Assembly (NCBI GenBank): GCA_013695575.1
Contig: JACDAF010000387.1
Location: forward strand, 1 to 12,100
Reading direction: 5' to 3'
Source: Chloroflexota bacterium
Lineage (GTDB): Bacteria > Chloroflexota > Limnocylindria > P2-11E
DNA: 12,100 nt
The translations under genes were made by a program, and so were the position numbers. Under the pieces are notes generated by a model. The model searched no databases. It saw only the letters and a program-made list of their open reading frames with translations, and was not told the origin of the DNA. Numbering within the stretch: position 1 is the first letter of the stretch; every line of letters starts with the position of its first letter. This document shows, one piece after another, positions 6,553 through 12,100 of this stretch.

Positions 6553-7193
6553 ATCCCTTCCCGGCGCCGGACACACCCCAGCAGGATCTGTACATCTGGC
6601 GGCTCGGCTTCCCGATCGTGCGAGCGATCGCCCTATTTCTCTGCCCGATGCGCGTCATCGGGCTCGAGAACGTTCCGGAACGCGGGCCGTACATCATCGT
6701 CGGCAACCACATCTCGTGGCTCGAGCCCGAGTGGATCGCATGGGCGGTGAAGCGGCCGATCCGCTACATGGCCAAGGAAGAGATCTTCGAATGGTTCCTC
6801 GTCGGGGGCCTCCTGCGGGTCATCGCGTGCTTCCCGGTGAAGCGCGGCGCGAGCGACCGCCGCGCGTTCATCACCGCGCTCCGCGTGCTCGAGGCAGAGC
6901 AGGTCCTCGGGTTCTTCCCGGAGGGCCACCGAAGCGAGAGCGGCACCATGATCAGGGCGCATCCGGGCATTGCGGGCATCGCGCTTCGTTCAGGCGCGCC
7001 GCTCGTTCCCGTCGCGACCACCGGGGCGAAAGGAGCCTTCGGGAAATTCTGGCGGCGCGACCTCACCCTGACGTTCGGGAAGGCCTTCTACGCCAAGGAC
7101 CTCGGTGAGACCGAGCCGCAAGCCGTTGCCGACGCGATCATGCGGCGCGTCGCCGGCCTGCTCCCGGACGAGATGCGTGGGATCTACGCATGA
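6549..7193 (+). CDS. plsC: PlsC-type lysophospholipid acyltransferase (1-acyl-sn-glycerol-3-phosphate acyltransferase)
   Basis: The family acylates lysophosphatidic acid at the sn-2 position to give phosphatidic acid at the inner face of the membrane. Residues 19-35 are hydrophobic and probably anchor it. Block I is NHISWLEPEW (53-62): the catalytic His54 is present, but the HX4D aspartate is Glu59. Block II is probably the PVKRGASDRRAF region, block III is FPEGHRSESG (123-132, usually FPEGTRS), and block IV is the APLVPVATTG segment. Length is 214 residues, normal for the family. I chose the TTG at 6549 because it overlaps the cmk stop by 4 bases and keeps the anchor; the first in-frame ATG, at 6648, would remove it. 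With plsY and gpsA downstream it completes a phosphatidic-acid pathway. Confidence 0.85.
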   Translation: MNPFPAPDTPQQDLYIWRLGFPIVRAIALFLCPMRVIGLENVPERGPYIIVGNHISWLEPEWIAWAVKRPIRYMAKEEIFEWFLVGGLLRVIACFPVKRGASDRRAFITALRVLEAEQVLGFFPEGHRSESGTMIRAHPGIAGIALRSGAPLVPVATTGAKGAFGKFWRRDLTLTFGKAFYAKDLGETEPQAVADAIMRRVAGLLPDEMRGIYA

Positions 7194-7206
7194 GACAATG
7201 GTACCT

Positions 7207-8043
7207 ATGGAAGTGCTCCTCGCCCGCGAGAACGGGTTCTGCTTCGGGGTCAAGAAAGCCGTCGAGCTGACCGAGGCGGCCGCCGAGAGCGGCCGGGCGG
7301 TCCATAACCTCGGCCAGGTCGTGCACAACCCGAAGATCAGCGAGCGTCTGGCCGCGCGTGGCGTGAAGGTGATCGCGGATCCCTCGGAGGCGACCGAGGG
7401 CATCGTCGTCATTCGCGCTCACGGCGTGCCGCCCGAGATGCGGGCGAAGATCGAGGAGCAGGGCCTCGAGTGCATCGATGCGACGTGCTCGCTCGTGCTG
7501 CGTGCGCAGCGCTTCACGAAGCAGCTGGCCGACGAAGGCTACCGCGTGATCATCCTCGGCACGCCAGAGCACCCTGAGGTCGTCGGGCTGCGCGCCTACG
7601 CGGGCACCGACCACGTCATCGTCGAGACGAAGGAGGAGTGGGCGAAGCTCCCGAAGATGAGGAAGGCGGGTGTCGTGTCGCAGTCGACGCAGCCGCCGTG
7701 GGCCTTCAAGGAGCTCGTCGCGCACGTCGCCGAGATCGCGCAGGAAACGAAGATCTTCAACACCGTGTGTCCGGTGACGATCAAACGGCAGCATGCCGCG
7801 ACGGAGCTGGCGGGCGCGACTGACACGATCATCGTCGTCGGGGGCAGGAACTCCGCGAACACCCGTGAGCTCGTCAACCTTGCCCGCATGCAGGGGCGCG
7901 AGGCGCACCACATCGAGCACGCCGCCGAGCTTGAGCCCGCGTGGCTCGTCGGGAAGGAGCGCGTCGGCCTTATCGGCGGCTGCTCCACCCCGATGGAGAC
8001 GCTCATCGAGGTCAAGGAGCGCGCCGAAGCGCTAGCGGCCTAA
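7207..8043 (+). CDS. ispH: 4-hydroxy-3-methylbut-2-enyl diphosphate reductase
   Basis: This is the last step of the MEP isoprenoid pathway: reductive dehydration of HMBPP to IPP and DMAPP by an iron-sulfur enzyme. The three cluster cysteines fit Cys12 (ENGFCFGVK), Cys94 (IDATCSLV) and Cys188 (FNTVCPVTIKRQ). Substrate residues include His40 (VVHNPK), His72 (RAHG), His122 and Glu124 (EHPEV), and Ser216 and Asn218 (RNSANT). The 278 residues sit at the short end of the family. There are extra cysteines at 89 and 259 (GGCSTP, where GASTP is common). ATG 7207 gives the standard N-terminus MEVLLARENGFC; ATG 7198, three codons earlier and 4 bases after the plsC stop, is equally possible. The stop is immediately followed by the der start. 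Confidence 0.93.
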   Translation: MEVLLARENGFCFGVKKAVELTEAAAESGRAVHNLGQVVHNPKISERLAARGVKVIADPSEATEGIVVIRAHGVPPEMRAKIEEQGLECIDATCSLVLRAQRFTKQLADEGYRVIILGTPEHPEVVGLRAYAGTDHVIVETKEEWAKLPKMRKAGVVSQSTQPPWAFKELVAHVAEIAQETKIFNTVCPVTIKRQHAATELAGATDTIIVVGGRNSANTRELVNLARMQGREAHHIEHAAELEPAWLVGKERVGLIGGCSTPMETLIEVKERAEALAA

Positions 8044-9387
8044 GTGCCTCGCGGGGTCGTCGCTGTCGTCGGCCGCCCGAATGTCGGGAAGTCCACGCTC
8101 TTCAACCGGCTCGTCGGCGAGCGGCTCGCCATCGTGGAGGACCTGCCCGGTACGACACGCGACCGGCTCTACGGCAGCGTCGAGTGGCGCGGGCGCGAGT
8201 TCTCGCTTGTGGACACAGGCGGCCTTGACGAGGTGCCCGGCCCGCGTGGAAGAGATGCGACGGCCGGCGTGGCGGGCCTCGAGGACTCCGTGCGCCGACA
8301 GGCCGACGTCGCGATCGATGAGGCCGACCTGGTCCTGTTCATCGTCGACGCCAAGGACGGCATCCTGCCGATCGAGCAGGAGCTCGCCGGGCGATTGCGG
8401 CGGAGCGGCAAGGCGACCCTCCTCGTCGCGAACAAGGCTGACGGGTGGCGCGGCGAGGCGCAGGCCGCTGAGTTCTACCAGCTCGGTCTCGGTGACCTCC
8501 ACACCGTGTCCGCGATCCAAGGTCACGGGACCGGCGACCTGCTCGACGCGATCGTCGAGCGCCTTCCCCCGGACGAGGCGGTCGAGGACACCGCAGCCCC
8601 GCGCATCGCCGTCGTCGGGCGTCCGAACGTGGGCAAGTCGAGCTTCCTCAATTCGCTCGCCGGATTCGAGCGCGCGGTCGTCAGCGACCTACCCGGGACG
8701 ACGCGGGACACGACGAACACGACCATCGAGCGGAACGGACGTCCCGTCGTCCTCGTTGACACTGCGGGCATCCGGCGGCGCGGTCGCGTCGAGCAGGGCA
8801 TCGAGAGCTACGCCCTGCTTCGGACGGCCCGCGCCCTCGAGCATGCCGACGTCGCGATCCTCCTCGTCGACGCGAACGAGGGCGTCACCGCGCAGGACGT
8901 CCACGTCGCCGGCTACGCGATCGAGGCGGGCGTCGGGATCGTCGTCGGGCTGAACAAGTGGGACCTCGTCGACCGGAGCGAGGAGAACACCGAGCATTTC
9001 GGGCGCGTGATCGCCCGGGAGTTCCATTTCGCGCCGTGGATCAGCTACCGCTTCGTATCGGCGAAGACCGGCCGGAACGTCGAGACCGTCCTCGCGGACG
9101 CGGTCGCCATCGTCGACAGGCGCAAGCTGCACGTCGCGACGAGCGATCTCCACCGGCTGCTCGTCGAGGCGATCGCGGCGCATCCGCCACCGACCAACCG
9201 TGGGCAGCCGGTACGCTTCCATCACGTGACGCAGGCTGACACGCGCACGCCGACGTTCGTCTTCTTCGTGGACCGGCCGGACCTCGTCCACTTCTCGTAT
9301 CAGCGCTATCTCGATAACCGGATCCGCGAGAAGTGGGGTTTCGCCGGCACGCCGATCAGGATCCAGATGCGGGGCGCCAGGGAGTGA
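8044..9387 (+). CDS. der: ribosome-assembly GTPase Der (EngA), two G domains
   Basis: Der is an essential GTPase that acts in late assembly of the 50S ribosomal subunit. The 447-residue protein has the diagnostic duplicated G domain. Domain 1 has GRPNVGKS at 10-17, PGTTRD at 35-40, DTGG at 57-60 and NKAD at 130-133. Domain 2 has GRPNVGKS at 192-199, PGTTRD at 217-222, DTAG at 239-242 and NKWD at 304-307. A KH-like C-terminal domain (about 360-447) ends with the typical YLDNRIREKWGFAGTPIRI. All nucleotide-binding motifs are intact. The GTG start follows the ispH TAA without a single spacer base, and no strong ribosome-binding site is visible, suggesting re-initiation. The stop shares one base with the plsY start (TGATG). 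Length is within the usual 435-490. Confidence 0.96.
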   Translation: MPRGVVAVVGRPNVGKSTLFNRLVGERLAIVEDLPGTTRDRLYGSVEWRGREFSLVDTGGLDEVPGPRGRDATAGVAGLEDSVRRQADVAIDEADLVLFIVDAKDGILPIEQELAGRLRRSGKATLLVANKADGWRGEAQAAEFYQLGLGDLHTVSAIQGHGTGDLLDAIVERLPPDEAVEDTAAPRIAVVGRPNVGKSSFLNSLAGFERAVVSDLPGTTRDTTNTTIERNGRPVVLVDTAGIRRRGRVEQGIESYALLRTARALEHADVAILLVDANEGVTAQDVHVAGYAIEAGVGIVVGLNKWDLVDRSEENTEHFGRVIAREFHFAPWISYRFVSAKTGRNVETVLADAVAIVDRRKLHVATSDLHRLLVEAIAAHPPPTNRGQPVRFHHVTQADTRTPTFVFFVDRPDLVHFSYQRYLDNRIREKWGFAGTPIRIQMRGARE

Positions 9388-10031
9388 TGTTCGACTCGCC
9401 CGCGACGTTCTGGCTCGACCTCCTCATGGTCGTCCCGGGATACGTCATCGGCTCCATCTCGAGCGGCTACCTCGTCGGCAAGATCTACCGGAATGTCGAC
9501 CTGCGCCGCGTCGGGTCCGGATCGACGGGCGCCACGAACACGCTGCGGGCGCTGGGTCCTGGGGCCGCGCTGCTCGTCGCTCTGCTCGACATCCTGAAGG
9601 GTGTGGCCGCCGTCTGGCTCGCGAAGCTGCTCGTCCCGGAGACCCCCGAGGCCTCGATGCTCGCGCAGGGCTTCGCGGCGATCGGCGCCGTCGCGGGCCA
9701 TTGCTGGCCTCTTCTCCTCGAGGGCCGCGGCGGCCGTGGGGTGGCCGTCGGGTTCGGCGCGATCATGCTCATCGCGACCCAGGCCTGGGTCGTCTCCGTG
9801 GTCGGGTTCATCCTCGGGCTCGTGCTCACGCGCATCGTGTCCGTCGCTTCCCTCTGCGCGGTCGCTGGCGCGCTCATCGGCTACGCCGCGCTCACGACGC
9901 TTGGCGTGCTCACCCCGTACGGCGGGGCCATCGCCTTCCTGGTCGTCGGGGCGGCGATCATCGTCTACCGCCACCGCGCGAACATCGACCGGCTGCTCCG
10001 CGGCGCGGAGCCGAAGCTCGGTCGGACATGA
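9387..10031 (+). CDS. plsY: glycerol-3-phosphate acyltransferase PlsY
   Basis: PlsY is a membrane enzyme that transfers acyl groups from acyl-phosphate to the sn-1 position of glycerol-3-phosphate, the first step of phospholipid synthesis. The 214-residue protein is very hydrophobic, with about five predicted membrane segments. The three family motifs are recognisable but altered: GSISSG and GSGSTGATN (residues 22-27 and 43-51, usually GSIPxG and GSGNxGATN); GHCWPLLLEGRGGRGVA (104-120, usually GHxFPxFLxFKGGKGVAT); and YRHRANIDRLLRGAEPKLG near the C-terminus. The start overlaps the der stop by one base, with AGGGAG just upstream (9379-9384). The stop overlaps the gpsA start by 4 bases (ATGA). 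Adjacency to gpsA, which makes its substrate, supports the assignment. Confidence 0.92.
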   Translation: MFDSPATFWLDLLMVVPGYVIGSISSGYLVGKIYRNVDLRRVGSGSTGATNTLRALGPGAALLVALLDILKGVAAVWLAKLLVPETPEASMLAQGFAAIGAVAGHCWPLLLEGRGGRGVAVGFGAIMLIATQAWVVSVVGFILGLVLTRIVSVASLCAVAGALIGYAALTTLGVLTPYGGAIAFLVVGAAIIVYRHRANIDRLLRGAEPKLGRT

Positions 10032-11083
10032 GCGAACCGGTCGCGGTGCTTCAGGCCGGTGCCTGGGGAACAACGCTCGCGACCATCCTCGCCAGGGACG
10101 GCGGAAAGCGGGTGACGCTGTGGACGCGCGACGAAGCTCAGGCGCGCGACATGGCGGCGCGTCGCGAGAACCGCCCGTACCTTCCCGGCATCCGGATCCC
10201 GGATAGCGTCGAGGTCACGTCCGATCTCGGACGAGCGCTCGAGGCCGACGATCTGATCGTGACCGTGCCGACGCACGGCGTCCACGCGTTCCGCGACCGC
10301 GCCGCGCCGCTGCTGCGTCCGATGCACCGCATCCTTTCCGGCTCGAAGGGCCTCGATCCCCAAAGCGGACGCCGCATGAGCGAGCTCTGGGCCGACGCGG
10401 TACCCGCGGAGCGCATCGCTGTGCTCTCGGGGCCGAACATCAGCCGCGAGATCGCCAATGGACAGCCGGCGCCCACAGTCATCGCGTCCGAAGATCCCAC
10501 GACAGCCCGCCACTTCCAGGAGCTCGTCGGCACGCCCTTCTTCCGGGCGTACACGAACGACGACGTGATCGGCGTGGAGCTGTGCGGCGCGCTGAAGAAC
10601 GTGATCGCACTGGGTGCGGGCGCGATCGACGGGATCGGCTACGGCGACAACGCGAAGGCCGGCTTCGTCACGCGCGGGCTCGCCGAGATCGCCCGCTTCG
10701 CGTTCGCCCAGGGCGGGGACCCGCTCACGGCCGCGGGTCTAGCGGGCTTCGGGGATCTCATTGCCACATGTTCGAGCAAGCATTCGCGGAACCGCCGCGT
10801 CGGCGAGCTCCTCGCGAAAGGCCAGCTGCTCTCCCAGATCCGCGAGCAGCTGCACGGACAGGTGGCGGAAGGGATCGGCACGACGGAGGCCACCGTCGCC
10901 GCCTCGCGGCGACTCGGTGTGGAGATGCCGATCGCGGCCCAGACCTATGCGGTCCTGTTCGAGGACAAGCCGATCCGCGCGGCCATGCGCGACCTGATGG
11001 ACCGCGAGCAGCGCGAGGAGATCTCGGGACCGCTCGCCGAGGTCTCGCGCCTGGTCCGCGGCCTCCGGGTGGGCAGAGGCTAA
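10028..11083 (+). CDS. gpsA: NAD(P)-dependent glycerol-3-phosphate dehydrogenase
   Basis: It reduces dihydroxyacetone phosphate to sn-glycerol-3-phosphate for phospholipid synthesis. The 351-residue length is at the upper end of the usual 330-350. The N-terminal Rossmann domain starts with VLQAGAWGTTLA (residues 7-18); the usual sequence is GAGxWGTALA, so the first glycine of the dinucleotide motif is Gln9. SGSKGL (Lys107), SGPNISREIANG and CGALKNVIALGAGAIDG (catalytic-type Lys190) follow. The C-terminal helical domain has NAKAGFVTRGLAE and GFGDLIATCSSKHSRNRRVG, both family signatures. The ATG overlaps the plsY stop by 4 bases. This is the last gene of the long plus-strand run, and it ends 19 bases from the convergent sodX gene with no clear terminator hairpin between them. 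Confidence 0.94.
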   Translation: MSEPVAVLQAGAWGTTLATILARDGGKRVTLWTRDEAQARDMAARRENRPYLPGIRIPDSVEVTSDLGRALEADDLIVTVPTHGVHAFRDRAAPLLRPMHRILSGSKGLDPQSGRRMSELWADAVPAERIAVLSGPNISREIANGQPAPTVIASEDPTTARHFQELVGTPFFRAYTNDDVIGVELCGALKNVIALGAGAIDGIGYGDNAKAGFVTRGLAEIARFAFAQGGDPLTAAGLAGFGDLIATCSSKHSRNRRVGELLAKGQLLSQIREQLHGQVAEGIGTTEATVAASRRLGVEMPIAAQTYAVLFEDKPIRAAMRDLMDREQREEISGPLAEVSRLVRGLRVGRG

Positions 11084-11102
11084 CGAGCTTCGCCCGCGGG
11101 GA

Positions 11103-11375
11103 TCAAAGCAGCGCGAGCCGCCGGAGCGGCCGGTAGCGCAGCACGGCACGGCCGAGGATCGCGCCGCGCTCGACCGCCAACGTCTCGTGTCCGTCAAGGT
11201 CGCTCGCGAGCACGGCGCGACGATGGTCGAGAGAGGCGACACGCTTCACGATCCAGCGTGCGTCGTCGCGCGGATCCCGTGCGACGACGATGTCGCCGAC
11301 GCGCGCCGGGACGGTCGCGTGGACGAGGCGGTCCCCGTGGCGCAGGGTCGGCTCCATGGAGTGGCCGCCGACCAC
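11103..11375 (-). CDS. sodX: S26-type serine protease, probable nickel-SOD maturation protease
   Basis: A 90-residue protein of the signal-peptidase/LexA-like fold, without a membrane anchor. HSMEPTLRHGDRL (residues 5-17) holds the nucleophile Ser6. VGDIVVARDPRD is the following strand pair. WIVKRV carries the general-base Lys44. ILGRAVLRYRPLRRL closes the domain and resembles the ending of SodX proteins. Together with sodN directly upstream, this points to removal of the SodN propeptide that exposes the N-terminal nickel-binding histidine. The GTG start lies 16 bases after the sodN stop and puts the nucleophile unusually close to the N-terminus. The frame is open upstream (LIGRVV from a CTG at 11390), so the true start may be slightly earlier. 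It is convergent with gpsA. Confidence 0.82.
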   Translation of the reverse strand: MVGGHSMEPTLRHGDRLVHATVPARVGDIVVARDPRDDARWIVKRVASLDHRRAVLASDLDGHETLAVERGAILGRAVLRYRPLRRLALL

Positions 11376-11391
11376 GACCCGGCCGATCAGA

Positions 11392-11814
11392 CTATGCGCC
11401 CGCCGCCTTCGCCAGGCGCGTGCTCTTCGGGCCGCCGGTCGCCCGCCATGCTTCGTCGATCTCGTCGATGAGCTCGAGGAGGCTCTTCGCGTCGGACAGC
11501 TCGACGGTCTGCTTCACCTTCGACGCCTGCTTTGCCGCCTTCCAGAAGGTCTCGTGGAGCTTGGGGAACTTCTCGAGATGTTCGGGCTTGAAGTAGTCGT
11601 GCCAGAGCACGTCGAGGTGATGCTTCGTGAGCTCCGCGCGCTCTTCCTTGATCTGCACGCAGCGCTGCCGGAAGACTTCGTCCTGGCTCGCCTGGTACTT
11701 CTCGATGATCTTGTAGCAGGACTCCGCCTCGATCCGGGCCTGCGCCGGGTCGTAGATGCCGCAGGGAATGTCACAGTGCGCGTAGGCCACGCGCGGGGCC
11801 GTTAGACCGAACAT
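11392..11814 (-). CDS. sodN: nickel superoxide dismutase precursor
   Basis: It dismutates superoxide to peroxide and oxygen using nickel. The 140-residue precursor has a 12-residue propeptide, MFGLTAPRVAYA, followed by the nickel hook HCDIPCGIYDPAQARIEAES. After cleavage, His1, Cys2 and Cys6 of the mature chain would bind nickel, and Tyr9 is in place. The rest is the family's four-helix region, including EERAELTKHHLDVLWHDYFKPEHLEKFPKLHE. The mature chain is about 128 residues against 117 in the Streptomyces enzyme, through a Lys/Ala-rich tail. It has two additional cysteines, mature positions 21 and 40. The start at 11814 is supported by GGAGG five bases upstream and by the propeptide length. 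Longer frames reaching 12045 would run antisense through the next gene and are rejected. It is followed by its probable processing protease. Confidence 0.95.
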   Translation of the reverse strand: MFGLTAPRVAYAHCDIPCGIYDPAQARIEAESCYKIIEKYQASQDEVFRQRCVQIKEERAELTKHHLDVLWHDYFKPEHLEKFPKLHETFWKAAKQASKVKQTVELSDAKSLLELIDEIDEAWRATGGPKSTRLAKAAGA

Positions 11815-11818
11815 GTCG

Positions 11819-11824
11819 CCCTCC
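11819..11824 (-). promoter_or_regulatory. Shine-Dalgarno sequence of sodN
   Basis: On the minus strand GGAGGG lies 4 bases before the ATG at 11814 (GGAGG with a 5-base spacer). It decides the start, because the frame itself stays open more than 200 bases further upstream. Confidence 0.8.
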
Positions 11825-11884
11825 GCTGACGTACTTTCCGTTAGTCTCGCCGATACGGGTGGCATCCGCTCGCATCTGCCGTCC

Positions 11885-11891
11885 GGGGAGG
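11885..11891 (+). promoter_or_regulatory. Shine-Dalgarno sequence of the YggX-like gene
   Basis: GGGGAGG ends 5 bases before the ATG at 11897, an optimal arrangement. It is strong evidence that the truncated frame at the right edge is a real gene. Confidence 0.8.
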
Positions 11892-11896
11892 CTCCC

Positions 11897-12100
11897 ATGG
11901 CCCAGGTGACCTGCGCGCGCTGTCGTAACACGCGGGAGGGAGCAGGCAATGTAGGGCTTCCCGGGCCGCTCGGCGAGGCGGTCGAAGGACGGGTCTGTGC
12001 CGAGTGCTGGAAGGAGTGGCTCAGCACCCAGGTGCGCGTGATCAACCACTACGGGCTCCGGCCGGCCGTCAAGGAGGATCGGGAGCGCATCTACGGCTTC
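11897..12100 (+). CDS. YggX-like Fe(2+)-trafficking / oxidative damage protection protein with two CxxC pairs (3' end outside the window)
   Basis: Sixty-eight codons are visible before the sequence ends. The product starts MAQVTCARCRNTREG; Cys6, Cys9, Cys34 and Cys37 form two CxxC pairs that could hold zinc or iron. The part from residue 22 on (GPLGEAV..., CWKEWLSTQVRVINHYGL) follows the YggX/PF04362 pattern GELGxR...EAWxxWxxxQxxxINExxLN. YggX itself has a single N-terminal cysteine and protects iron-sulfur enzymes from oxidative damage in enteric bacteria. Two-CxxC relatives annotated as Fe(2+)-trafficking proteins exist in other phyla, as I recall. The start is set by an excellent ribosome-binding site. 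Divergent placement next to nickel SOD fits a stress role. The family call is moderate; a generic zinc-ribbon protein is the alternative. Confidence 0.62.
   Translation, partial: MAQVTCARCRNTREGAGNVGLPGPLGEAVEGRVCAECWKEWLSTQVRVINHYGLRPAVKEDRERIYGF

Larger units (their letters stand above)
11815..11896. promoter_or_regulatory. divergent promoter region between sodN and the YggX-like gene
   Basis: These 82 bases separate two divergent genes, each with a strong ribosome-binding site at its edge, so both promoters must lie here or overlap the coding ends. The centre (about 11831-11848) is less GC-rich than its surroundings. GCATCCGCTC and GCATCTGCCG (11862-11871 and 11872-11881) form a degenerate direct repeat with a 10-base period. 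I could not assign convincing -35/-10 hexamers. A shared regulator responding to oxidative stress or metals is plausible but not shown. Confidence 0.45.

Noticed and set aside
9701..10027. Upstream extension of the gpsA frame into plsY
   Set aside because: The added residues are Arg/Pro/His-rich out-of-frame plsY. GpsA family similarity begins at the ATG at 10028.
11084..11102. Possible bidirectional terminator between convergent gpsA and sodX
   Set aside because: The 19-base gap has no convincing stem or T-run.
11187..11805. Plus-strand frames across sodX and sodN
   Set aside because: They overlap on the opposite strand the two genes with clear active-site motifs (HSMEPT and HCDIPCGIY).
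11815..12045. Upstream extension of the sodN frame to 12045
   Set aside because: It would run antisense to the YggX-like gene and add about 77 non-family residues. The strong ribosome-binding site and normal propeptide place the start at 11814.
1..12100. Frequent GCGATCG sequences resembling the cyanobacterial HIP1 palindrome
   Set aside because: Full GCGATCGC copies are few, and the occurrences follow from common GCG, ATC, GAT and CGC codons. No spacing pattern or intergenic enrichment was seen.

Overview
The window is a dense, high-GC bacterial segment that is almost entirely coding. Thirteen complete genes and one 5'-truncated gene run on the plus strand from base 1 to 11083. A short minus-strand pair follows, then one plus-strand gene cut by the right edge. 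Gene content and order suggest a high-GC Terrabacteria lineage: scpA-scpB-rluB-cmk-plsC-ispH-der-plsY-gpsA behind nucleoside-salvage genes, with heavy use of GTG starts. My best guess is Chloroflexota, by inference only, since no rRNA or marker tree is available.

Left part (1-2586): the C-terminal end of NAD kinase, then a trimeric-type purine nucleoside phosphorylase and a pyrimidine/thymidine phosphorylase. The two phosphorylases make a nucleoside-salvage pair. Middle part (2597-5792): a membrane-embedded M50 (site-2-protease-like) metalloprotease, a small HD-domain phosphohydrolase, the condensin partners ScpA and ScpB, and an RsuA/RluB-family pseudouridine synthase with a duplicated N-terminal tail. 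Core part (5839-11083): cytidylate kinase, a PlsC-type acyltransferase, IspH, the ribosome-assembly GTPase Der, PlsY and GpsA. GpsA makes glycerol-3-phosphate, PlsY acylates it and PlsC adds the second acyl chain, so the route to phosphatidic acid is encoded within about 4.5 kb. Most junctions overlap by 1-4 bases or have gaps under 70 bases, which fits one long translationally coupled operon. The rpsA gene, often found between cmk/ispH and der in related clusters, is absent here.

Right part (11103-12100): a convergent minus-strand pair ends 19 bases after gpsA. It encodes a nickel superoxide dismutase (SodN, with an intact nickel hook behind a 12-residue propeptide) and a small signal-peptidase-like serine protease that fits the SodN maturation protease (SodX). 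Divergent from sodN across an 82-base gap is a partial gene whose product resembles the YggX/Fe(2+)-trafficking oxidative-damage-protection family but has two CxxC pairs. This end of the window therefore looks like a compact oxidative-stress module attached to a housekeeping operon.

I saw no tRNA, rRNA, CRISPR array, insertion sequence or prophage genes. No stretch over 300 bases lacks a gene. Most of the notable points are substitutions in normally conserved motifs (PNP, PlsC, GpsA, PlsY, thymidine phosphorylase), a possible CTG start for scpA, a 48-base tandem duplication in rluB, and the SodN-SodX-YggX-like module.
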